Assembly: GCA_017458765.1 (NCBI GenBank)
Contig: JAFSZZ010000113.1
Span: 1 to 33,167, forward strand
Direction: 5' to 3'
Origin: Lachnospiraceae bacterium
GTDB taxonomy: Bacteria > Bacillota > Clostridia > Lachnospirales > Lachnospiraceae
Length of the DNA stretch: 33,167 nt
The notes under the pieces were generated by a model, which saw only the letters and a list, made by a program, of their open reading frames with translations, was not told the DNA's origin and ran no database searches. Every line of letters starts with the position of its first letter. Within the stretch, counting starts at the first letter, position 1. Shown piece after piece: positions 25,440-33,167 of the stretch. The translations under genes were made by a program, and so were the position numbers.

Positions 25440-25472
25440 CACTTTTTATCACATTTTTTGCAAAATATGACA

Positions 25473-26282
25473 TTAATACAGATACCGGTCAATAAAGATC
25501 CCGTGTACAAAGAATCTCTGTTTCTGGGATCCTGCACCGGAACACGTTACCAGCGTGATCGAATTATCTTCTTCATTGGGTTTGGCTTCACATTCCGCCA
25601 TGGATCTGTCCATGGCATCCCTGAAATACTGACGGTATTCTTTCAGATTATCCGCCGAATAATACATATTGCTTTCTTTCTCATCTATATAATAGGAATA
25701 TATCTGATAGCGGTATATGCCGTCCTTCATGAACATATAGATGTATGGATCGTTCTTGACGAGCGACGGATCCTTACGGAGCTTACGCAGATTTCCGAAC
25801 ATTGTTCCATTCTTCATGGCATGCCCGTAAACGAAGGTGTTGAACATCGTAAGATCGGCCTTATCCTGACAGTCTATGAATATACAGCCTGCAAAATTGG
25901 GCTTGTTTTCAAACGTATTATGAAGATAGTATTCGTTGTCCGCTCCCTGGACCACAGGATAACTGATCCCTGCCGATCCGACATATATCCAGCCTATATA
26001 ATCCCGGTTCTTGGCATGCAGTCCGTCGTAATCTATTTCCATATCCGGGAAATCGGCTCTGTTAAAATTCTGCCTGAATTCCCTGGTCTCTTCCTTGCTG
26101 TCCTTTTTACTGTCATTTTCCGATCCTTCGGAGGTCTGTGACTGACCGACATACTGTTCAAGTCCCGAATACTCCTCTTCAGCCTTCCTGTATTCATTAT
26201 ATGTGGTAAATATCATAATGCCGGCAACTATAACACCTATAGAGGCTATCCCGATTATCAGATATCTGATCTTATCACTCAT
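25473..26282 (-). CDS. Class B sortase
   Basis: 269 residues. One N-terminal membrane anchor (about 7-27), a charged Ser/Glu/Lys-rich stalk to about residue 70, then the sortase domain. KNRDYIGWIYV, GISYPVVQGADNEYYL and GCIFIDCQ are typical of class B. The catalytic residues are H154 (VYGHAMKNGTMFG), C247 (LVTCSG) and R256 (QKQRFFVHG). Sortases cleave a C-terminal sorting signal and join the protein to the cell wall or to another pilin. It lies directly downstream of a giant adhesin with a sorting signal, its likely substrate. The ribosome-binding site is AAGGAA, 8 nt before the ATG. Confidence 0.93.
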   Translation of the reverse strand: MSDKIRYLIIGIASIGVIVAGIMIFTTYNEYRKAEEEYSGLEQYVGQSQTSEGSENDSKKDSKEETREFRQNFNRADFPDMEIDYDGLHAKNRDYIGWIYVGSAGISYPVVQGADNEYYLHNTFENKPNFAGCIFIDCQDKADLTMFNTFVYGHAMKNGTMFGNLRKLRKDPSLVKNDPYIYMFMKDGIYRYQIYSYYIDEKESNMYYSADNLKEYRQYFRDAMDRSMAECEAKPNEEDNSITLVTCSGAGSQKQRFFVHGIFIDRYLY

Positions 26283-26344
26283 CTTTACATTTCCTTCTTA
26301 TTTATTATGTACTGTCTTTGTATGAAGTATATCATATTTTTTCG

Positions 26345-26382
26345 ATAAAATAAAAGCCGGCCGGGATTATACCCGGCCGGCT
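26345..26382 (-). terminator. Terminator after the giant adhesin
   Basis: On the minus strand AGCCGGCCGGG, loop TATAAT, CCCGGCCGGCT, then TTTTATTTT. A perfect 11-bp GC-rich stem separating adhesin from sortase. Confidence 0.9.
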
Positions 26383-26407
26383 CAATGAACCTTATATGCT
26401 GTTGTGT

Positions 26408-29400
26408 TTACTGAGCGCGTTTACGTCTCCTGTCAACCAGCAGCCATACTATTGTACCTACACATGCTAAGAATACTGCAAGCCAAAGAGCTATCGCACT
26501 TATATCTCCCGTTGCGGGACCTACTCTTGTTCCGAGAACTCCTCCCTTCGGCTTACTCCTTACTCCAAGTACTCCTGATGCCTTCTCGGCAAGAGGTCTT
26601 CTCTCTCCAAGGACTCCGCCTTCGGGAGGATTCTTGGAATTGGTTATCGTTCCGAGGTCAACTACAAACGTTCCGGCACTCTCCGAATTGATCGAGAAGG
26701 TATATACAAGAGGATCGCCCGTGATATCCCTGTTGATCTGATAACCGTCAGGCGCCTTAGTCTCAAGGAAGTAGTAATCATCCCAAGGAAGATTGTCTAC
26801 CCTGATCCTGCCCTCACTGTCGGTAGTATAAGTACCATACCTGTAATATGCATCCGAGAATACCGTGCTGGCTGCAGCCTGACCTGCTGTTCTCGGTGTA
26901 GCACTGTACAGTTCAAACTCGGCTCCGGCAAGCAGATCGCCCGTTTCCGCATCGGTCTTGCGCAGTGATACGCTTCCGGTCTTTCTCCTGTTTACAAAGC
27001 TTACGGTTACAGCTGCGTTTCTTTCGGCTATCGTGAAGCTTACCGTCTCGCTGCTGAGCTCATAACTGTCAGGAGCGGATATTTCCTTGAAGTAATATGC
27101 TCCGTACGGAAGCTTGTCTACCTTAAGCTCACCGGATGAACCCACCGTGAGTTCTCTGGTACCGTCACCGTTTTCACTGAATGTATAATCTCCTGTGGTA
27201 CCGGTAGCCCTTACAGCCCTTCCGTCAGATCCATACAGGTTAAATACTGCTCCCGATAACTTCTCACGTGTCTCGGCATCAAGTTTGGTGAGCACTACCG
27301 ATCCGATCACGGGATCATCGAGCATCTCAACCTTCTGCTCTGCTCCGTCTGCTGCAACCTTGAAATCTACCGGCTTGGCCAGTGCATAACCCTTAGGTGC
27401 CGATATTTCCGTAAGAGTGAACTCTCCGCCTATTTCAAGTCCTTCAATATAATGAGGGATAGTTGTTGAAGTCCATCTCTCAACCTCTGTCTTTGTACCC
27501 TTCCAGGTAAGACTCAGTACCGCGCCCGGAAGTTCCTTCCTGTTTGTTGCATCCAACTTGCTTATCCGTACCTTGCTGGGCGTATTTATGAAATCATCAC
27601 CGTTCTGCGATGAAATATAACCCGGAATCGATACTTCTTCTACCCTGTAGCTTATCTCCTTGCCGTTTGCATCATACCTTGGAAGCTGCTTGCGTCCCTT
27701 GGTACCAAACGCATATGAGCTTTCGGTATTGGCTATCTCGTAAGTATCAACAAGTTCATCCTTCCTGCCGGTCGTATCCGTTGCATACAGATTGATCTTA
27801 GCCACAGGCCTCTTACTTGAATCGCCACCGTCATTCCAGTACTTTTTACCATGCTTCTCAATGTATTCCTGCTTATACCTGTTGGTTACCTTCACTTCTG
27901 CGACACCGTCTTTTATAACCATCTCAGTACCGCTTCCGATAATGGTAACATCATATCCTATCGCACCGGTCTCCTTTATCTCGTATAAGAATTTATGTCC
28001 GTCCGCAGTATCCTTCATATCTCCCTCATCGTTGCCCCATCCGAGATTATTCTCGTACAGAGGTCCGAAACTGAAGGTATTATCTGCGGCAAGTTTGGTC
28101 TCCTTATACAGCTTGCCGTCCCTGAAGAGCTGTATCGTTACATCAGGCCTTACTGCTCCGTCGGGATCTATCCATGTCTTTATACCCTTGATATAGAACG
28201 GATTCTGCTTCGGAGTATTGAAGATCTCACATTCATTACCACGGTAAACTATGTCATAGCCATAATTCTCGTTACCGGTTTCTTCAACCGTATATTTATA
28301 TTCCTTACCGGTAGCAAGATCATACTTTGGCAGATCATAGAACTTAAATACTGCCTTTCCTCCGGTCTCCCTTGCACCATTGGCGATCGTTACACAGTCT
28401 TCCCTGCCGTCCCCGTCAATATCAACTCTCTTGCCGTTCTGGAGCAGCCAGATGGTTATCGTATCGTAATTTTCATCTGCGATATTTCCGTTCTTATCCT
28501 TCTTAAGGATAAACGTCTTAACACCATTCAGAGTCCTGTTTTCCTGATTCAGCGTATTAGTGATCGAAACCTGATACATAGCCTCGATACCCTTCTCGGT
28601 CTTGACCATCTTAGGCTCGCTGCTCGTAAATCCACCGTTTTCGCTCTCTACTATCTTATAGCTGTATTCATAATTATCGCTGCCCTGCTTCTTATACCTG
28701 TCAACAGGTCCGAATGCGAATTTGGTCGCCCCGTTCTTAAGAGTCACGCTCTTGTAAGGTTCCTCATCAAATACACCCTGTACTTTGGAATCCCTGTAAA
28801 GATCGATCTTTATGTCAGGATATACATAGTCACTTGCGACATTGCCTTCACTGTCCTTAGGCTCGATCCAGATCTTGTCACCGTAAATATTTGTCGTACC
28901 CTCCTTGTAGTCATACATCGACTCCTCACGGATAACGCCCTTGTCGCTCTTAACATCGGAACCGTTGATTTCGATCTCCAAATCGGGTGCTAATGCATAA
29001 TCCTTAGGTGCCTTGGCCTCATGGAGCTTATACTTTCCTGCGGGCAGGAGTACCTTTATCACTTCCGAATACAAGGCAGCCTCATTCGCATCTATGTCAC
29101 GTATCGACAGAAGTACGGGCTTATCTGCCGATGTCCATGCGGCAACCTTTTCACCTGCTTCGTTATAGAGCTCCAACTCTGCTCCCTCAAGATATCTGCC
29201 ATCGGCGATATCCTTTTTGGAAAGCCTGATCTCAAGAGGCTTATCCTTCATCAATACCGGAGAAGGAGACTGTACACCCTTTTGATCTATCGTGAATGTA
29301 ACATCGTTTGCGATCGCATAACCTGCGGGCGCTGATACTTCCTTAAGTGTGTAACTCTTTCCTGTTTCAAGCTTCACCCCGTAGATCACACTGTAATTCT

Positions 29401-32400
29401 CATAAGAAGCCTTCTCAGCCTCCGAAAGTGCTTCCTTTGAGGCTATTGATGTTATGAGCGTCTGCTTCCTCGATGACATAAAGTCTGCCATGATCTTTCC
29501 GCTCTCATCTACTACCTGAAGCCTTGCTGCCGGAAGCTCATCCTCACCTGTTATCGCTTTCTTTGAGATAATGACGTTCACTACCGCATCATACATATTG
29601 ATGCTCTGGGTTACCATACCATCGGCATCTGTCTTCTTGAATTCATTGTAATCCATTACCGTGAACTCAATATCATCAGCCTTAACATAACCTGCCGGTG
29701 TCATGGTTTCCACTACTTTGTATTTCTTACCAACTTCAAGCAGTCCTGATTCGATGGATACCGAACCGCTCTCAGGTGAGATCCATGAGTATAACGGAGT
29801 GGTCCCACCCAGTTCATAGAGCGCAAGCCCTGCACCCATTACATAGTCTTTATCTGAACCGCTTAATCTCTTCTTGCTTATATCCACCTGTATCGGACGG
29901 TCATACATGGTAAGCTTAAGAGCCTTACCTGATGAAGTGCTTATCGTTTCACGCTTGGCCGTTGCAGACTTATCCTCGGATATCTTCAGTGTTCCTTCTT
30001 CATCTATAAAGAAGGTTATGGGCTGTGCCGTATAATATCCCTTTGGTGCCTTGGTCTCCATCAGAACATACGGCTTGTTTATCTCAAGAACAGCGGTGAT
30101 CGCATGCGCGGTTCCGGTACTTGACCATTCTTCTACTACGTTTTCACCGTCCATTATGCGGAGTACAGCTCCTGCCAATTCCTTATCGGTCTTAAGATCC
30201 TTTTTGGAAACGGATACATTAAGCGGTGCATCTTCCATGATCACAGTCATGCCGTTTCCGCTTCCTGTTACCCTTATACCCTCGTCTGTCTTAACACTTC
30301 CGTCTTCATTTACTTTAAATACGATATCTTTTGCAACAGCATATCCCACCGGTGCAAGATCTTCATGGATCACATAGGTTCTGCCCTGGATCACTCCCGC
30401 AGTTTCATCTCCTACCTCTATGAGCTTCGCGGCAGTTCCGCTTATCCACTTGGCTATGGGCTTACCTGTCTTCTCTCCCTTATCATCAGCCTCATACAGT
30501 TCCATGGAAGCTCCGGCAAGTTCAGTGGAACCGCCTATCTCTCTCTTGGAAATATATACCTTGATCGTATCATCAATGATCTGGCTGATCAGCGGAGTCG
30601 TAAGTGAGCCGCTTACCGTCGTACCGTCGATCCTTACCTCTGTTGTCCTGTCTGCTCCGTCAGCGGGAAGTACATACCCCTCAGGTGCCTTTATTTCCTT
30701 AAACCAGTAGGTTCCCCAAGGCAGACCCGTTATAACTATACTGTCTCCCTTAACAAAACCTTTCACCTCAGCGGCACTTAAGTATTTCTCGCCATCCTTG
30801 TACAGTTCAAATTCAGCATCCTTAACGCTCAGCTGCTTTTTATTGTTAACGCTCTTACCGTACTTGATCAGTTCTATTGAACCTTCAAGACGCGGATTGG
30901 GTACCTCGGCCGGCTTTAATTCTTCTGTTCCGTTCCTGAATACCGGTACATGTTTCTCTGCTTCGCCTTCTTTAACGACACAATCTTCCGTTACCTCAAA
31001 CGTGAATATATCGTCCTTTGATGCGGAATAACCCAATTCTGCCGCCGAATCAATGTCCTCAACGAAGTAGTACTTACCCATAGGAAGATGCTCAACCAGA
31101 ACTTCACCGTTTATGCCGGAAACCACATCCGTTACGTAACTGTCATCTGCCGCACGACGTACTATGAATCTGACTCCCGCGATCCTGTCCCCGGTATTGG
31201 GATCCACCTTGCTGAAGCCTGCAGTCGCTCTTACCTCAGAGTTGGTGAACGTGAAATTAATGGGATCACTTACCGGATTGCTTTTCGTTATCGAGAACTT
31301 AAGAGGCATTTCACTGACAGCATAACTCAGCTCTGCAGGTACGCTTACCTCTTTAAAATGATAGTTTCCGTAAGTAAGCGGTCCAATGGTCTCTGCGGTT
31401 ATCATGCCGTCCTTATCCGTCTCATAAGACCCCACAGGCTCGTTTGTATCATCATTGACAAGCATGAATACTATGCCCGAAAGTCTGGAAACGGGTTCCT
31501 TCCCCTCAAGTACCTGGAATTCCTTCTTCAGGCTTACATAGCCGTAGCCTCTCTTGTTTATGATCGTTGCGGACTGTGATACCTCGCCCGTATCATTTAC
31601 ATTATCTTCATTGATCGTAAGGTATTTACTCGTAACCTTATGTGTCTCGCTTATAGGCTCGTAGCCTTCAGGTGCCTTGGTCTCATCGAAATAATAAGTA
31701 CCCCAGTCCACATCCGGTACGATTATCTTACCTTCGTTGTTCGTGCAGAAGATGCCGTTTGTCGCGCCGTATATTGCGGATACGTCAACGCTCTTTCCTG
31801 CATCGTCCACTTCATAAAGTTTAAACTCTGCGCCTTCAAGACCCCTGTCTGTATCGTCGCCCTTCTTTATAAGTTCAAGAGTACCTAAAAGCTTTTTATT
31901 CTTTATGGTAGGGATCACAACTCCTGTCGAAGGTGTCTTCTCATTTATCTCAAATGAGTACTTCTTATCCTTATTCTCTGCTGTGATCGCATGTCCCTTG
32001 GGCGCTTTGGTCTCAACAAAATAATACTCATCCCAGTGAAGTCCGGGCACTTTGATCATACCGTCTTCATCTGTTACATACCTTCCATATACGTAGAACC
32101 CGTCATTAAACAGGGTCTCAAGAAGCTTGAGAGGCTTGTCCGTAGTCTTAGCGCACAGCGTAAACTCTGCTCCGGCTAACGGCTTGCCGTTCTCATCTTC
32201 CTTCCTCAGTGTAACGGTTCCCTTCTTTGGAGTATTGTATATAACGGTATCTTCGGTACTTCCAAATGTTACATTCTGTCCGTCACGCTCTATGCTGAAA
32301 CTTAAGTCGCCCTGATAAGGCTCATAACCTTCGGGAGTTATCTCCTCAAAGTAGTAATCTCCGTAATACAGAGGCCCTATCTTCTCGTTGCCTTCTTCAT

Positions 32401-33167
32401 CCGTCAGCTTACCCTTTTTATTTGTCTTGTATATATCTATAAGCTCGGTCTTATCGGCACCCTTCTTAAAAAGCTTGAACTGGATATCCTCCATGGGCTT
32501 TTTGGTATCCGCGTCCTTCTTAAGAAGCTCAACGGTACCCTTGATCCTGCTATTCGGGATCGCTCTTACTCCCGTGAATGATTCATGAAGATGCGTAGCT
32601 TCTATCCTGAAATTATGCGGCTGACCGTCAAGCACGTAACCTTCCTTCGTCTTCCTCTCTATAAGGGTATAATCACCCCATACGAGACCGCCTTTATCAG
32701 CCTTACCACCGTTCTTTGTTTCAAGAGTCGCTATCAGGGTTCCCCTGTTGGCATCATCAACATAATCTTTATAAAGATCGAACACAACTGCGTCAAGAGG
32801 TCCGTTGCCATCCTTGTCTACCTTCTCGATCTCTACCGAACCCGGCTTCTTCGTATTATCAACATATACCAGCTGGATCTCATTAACATTCTTTCTGTTT
32901 ATTTCAAAACCGTATTTCGCATCTTTATCAAATTCAAAGCCTGCGGGTGCTCCTGTCTCTACGAAGAAATATGAACCCCACTCAAGATCCTCAACAAGGA
33001 ATGTACCCTCATCCCCGGTCGTCTTTTCAAACATCCTCGTTTCGGTCTTATCCTTATTTATCTTATACAGATCAAATGTGGCTCCCTTGAGCAGATCACT
33101 CTCATTACCGTTTATCGTCTTAATGAGTTTAACCTTGCCTGTCTTGGGCGTATTTATAACAACAGCA
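26408..33167 (-). CDS. Giant SpaA/Cna-B repeat adhesin, N-terminus outside the window
   Basis: At least 2252 residues; the frame is open through the window edge and the internal Met at 33034 is not a start. About 20 tandem beta-sandwich modules of 75-130 residues. Most are SpaA-like, with an early Lys (GTVELLKKD, VDISKKRLSG), a Glu in YYFEE or YFKEISAP-type motifs and a closing Asn or Asp, the set that forms internal isopeptide bonds. Four near the C-terminal third are Cna-B-like (INGVKT, IKGIKTWIDPDG, HGKKYWND). The end has three GVLGxR motifs, then GPATGD, a hydrophobic segment and RRRKRAQ, i.e. a sorting signal of the PxTG kind rather than LPXTG. It acts outside the cell, probably in adhesion or pilus formation. 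Confidence 0.92.
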   Translation of the reverse strand, partial: AVVINTPKTGKVKLIKTINGNESDLLKGATFDLYKINKDKTETRMFEKTTGDEGTFLVEDLEWGSYFFVETGAPAGFEFDKDAKYGFEINRKNVNEIQLVYVDNTKKPGSVEIEKVDKDGNGPLDAVVFDLYKDYVDDANRGTLIATLETKNGGKADKGGLVWGDYTLIERKTKEGYVLDGQPHNFRIEATHLHESFTGVRAIPNSRIKGTVELLKKDADTKKPMEDIQFKLFKKGADKTELIDIYKTNKKGKLTDEEGNEKIGPLYYGDYYFEEITPEGYEPYQGDLSFSIERDGQNVTFGSTEDTVIYNTPKKGTVTLRKEDENGKPLAGAEFTLCAKTTDKPLKLLETLFNDGFYVYGRYVTDEDGMIKVPGLHWDEYYFVETKAPKGHAITAENKDKKYSFEINEKTPSTGVVIPTIKNKKLLGTLELIKKGDDTDRGLEGAEFKLYEVDDAGKSVDVSAIYGATNGIFCTNNEGKIIVPDVDWGTYYFDETKAPEGYEPISETHKVTSKYLTINEDNVNDTGEVSQSATIINKRGYGYVSLKKEFQVLEGKEPVSRLSGIVFMLVNDDTNEPVGSYETDKDGMITAETIGPLTYGNYHFKEVSVPAELSYAVSEMPLKFSITKSNPVSDPINFTFTNSEVRATAGFSKVDPNTGDRIAGVRFIVRRAADDSYVTDVVSGINGEVLVEHLPMGKYYFVEDIDSAAELGYSASKDDIFTFEVTEDCVVKEGEAEKHVPVFRNGTEELKPAEVPNPRLEGSIELIKYGKSVNNKKQLSVKDAEFELYKDGEKYLSAAEVKGFVKGDSIVITGLPWGTYWFKEIKAPEGYVLPADGADRTTEVRIDGTTVSGSLTTPLISQIIDDTIKVYISKREIGGSTELAGASMELYEADDKGEKTGKPIAKWISGTAAKLIEVGDETAGVIQGRTYVIHEDLAPVGYAVAKDIVFKVNEDGSVKTDEGIRVTGSGNGMTVIMEDAPLNVSVSKKDLKTDKELAGAVLRIMDGENVVEEWSSTGTAHAITAVLEINKPYVLMETKAPKGYYTAQPITFFIDEEGTLKISEDKSATAKRETISTSSGKALKLTMYDRPIQVDISKKRLSGSDKDYVMGAGLALYELGGTTPLYSWISPESGSVSIESGLLEVGKKYKVVETMTPAGYVKADDIEFTVMDYNEFKKTDADGMVTQSINMYDAVVNVIISKKAITGEDELPAARLQVVDESGKIMADFMSSRKQTLITSIASKEALSEAEKASYENYSVIYGVKLETGKSYTLKEVSAPAGYAIANDVTFTIDQKGVQSPSPVLMKDKPLEIRLSKKDIADGRYLEGAELELYNEAGEKVAAWTSADKPVLLSIRDIDANEAALYSEVIKVLLPAGKYKLHEAKAPKDYALAPDLEIEINGSDVKSDKGVIREESMYDYKEGTTNIYGDKIWIEPKDSEGNVASDYVYPDIKIDLYRDSKVQGVFDEEPYKSVTLKNGATKFAFGPVDRYKKQGSDNYEYSYKIVESENGGFTSSEPKMVKTEKGIEAMYQVSITNTLNQENRTLNGVKTFILKKDKNGNIADENYDTITIWLLQNGKRVDIDGDGREDCVTIANGARETGGKAVFKFYDLPKYDLATGKEYKYTVEETGNENYGYDIVYRGNECEIFNTPKQNPFYIKGIKTWIDPDGAVRPDVTIQLFRDGKLYKETKLAADNTFSFGPLYENNLGWGNDEGDMKDTADGHKFLYEIKETGAIGYDVTIIGSGTEMVIKDGVAEVKVTNRYKQEYIEKHGKKYWNDGGDSSKRPVAKINLYATDTTGRKDELVDTYEIANTESSYAFGTKGRKQLPRYDANGKEISYRVEEVSIPGYISSQNGDDFINTPSKVRISKLDATNRKELPGAVLSLTWKGTKTEVERWTSTTIPHYIEGLEIGGEFTLTEISAPKGYALAKPVDFKVAADGAEQKVEMLDDPVIGSVVLTKLDAETREKLSGAVFNLYGSDGRAVRATGTTGDYTFSENGDGTRELTVGSSGELKVDKLPYGAYYFKEISAPDSYELSSETVSFTIAERNAAVTVSFVNRRKTGSVSLRKTDAETGDLLAGAEFELYSATPRTAGQAAASTVFSDAYYRYGTYTTDSEGRIRVDNLPWDDYYFLETKAPDGYQINRDITGDPLVYTFSINSESAGTFVVDLGTITNSKNPPEGGVLGERRPLAEKASGVLGVRSKPKGGVLGTRVGPATGDISAIALWLAVFLACVGTIVWLLVDRRRKRAQ

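Noticed and set aside
25134-25470. Several open frames of 60-90 codons on both strands inside the riboswitch transcript
   Set aside because: They overlap each other, lack ribosome-binding sites, have Arg- or Pro/Ser-biased compositions and would cover the aptamer and promoter.
27995-28993. 332-codon plus-strand frame opposite the adhesin
   Set aside because: It is a shadow of the adhesin coding strand with no start signal or recognisable domain.
33032-33034. Met at 33034 as the adhesin start
   Set aside because: The frame is open to the window edge and the upstream residues continue a SpaA module.
26408-33167. CRISPR or DNA satellite array suggested by the repeats
   Set aside because: The repeats are protein modules of unequal length with diverged DNA, in one reading frame.

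Overview
The window reads as chromosome from a Gram-positive anaerobe of the class Clostridia, most likely Lachnospiraceae. The basis is moderate GC, strong AGGAGG ribosome-binding sites and consensus sigma-A promoters, a Firmicutes secG / rnr / smpB / ssrA cluster, a branched-chain amino acid (LIV) ABC transporter, a class B sortase beside a giant SpaA/Cna-B adhesin, and a cyclic-di-GMP-I riboswitch. No genus can be named from the sequence alone.

Layout. (1) 1-3860: the end of a genomic island. On the minus strand are an XRE-type repressor, a RadC-like JAB/JAMM protein and a 91-residue partner. On the plus strand are an excisionase-like HTH protein and a tyrosine integrase broken by one in-frame TAG. 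The region between the repressor and the excisionase holds a promoter among several AAGCAC/GTGCTT half-sites. (2) 3870-4660, minus strand: tRNA-Ala(CGC), a partial tRNA copy, tRNA-Ala(GGC) and an exported L,D-transpeptidase, probably one transcript. (3) 4790-8085: two polytopic membrane proteins, one resembling the GtrII glucosyltransferase family and the other a GT-C-like enzyme, from one clear promoter. (4) 8085-14403: a remnant of a surface protein and an intact 1746-residue secreted repeat protein, with a divergent double-HTH regulator (14647-16440). (5) 16440-19930: scarred DNA, tmRNA, smpB, rnr and secG (trans-translation, RNA decay, secretion). (6) 20016-24775: livF-livG-livM-livH-livJ, an operon with tandem strong promoters. 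(7) 24880-25440: no convincing gene longer than a tiny ORF, but a consensus promoter, a c-di-GMP-I aptamer, about 390 nt of repeat-bearing, foldable RNA and a terminator. (8) 25473-33167: class B sortase and its probable substrate, a giant SpaA/Cna-B adhesin whose N-terminus lies beyond the window.

The most unusual item is region 7: an apparently free-standing c-di-GMP-sensing transcript of about 520 nt between a sortase/adhesin locus and an amino-acid transporter. Other points of interest are the regulator/surface-protein pair with a palindrome at the promoter, duplicated 3' ends of tRNA-Ala and tmRNA (probable integration scars), and a non-LPXTG sorting signal on the adhesin.
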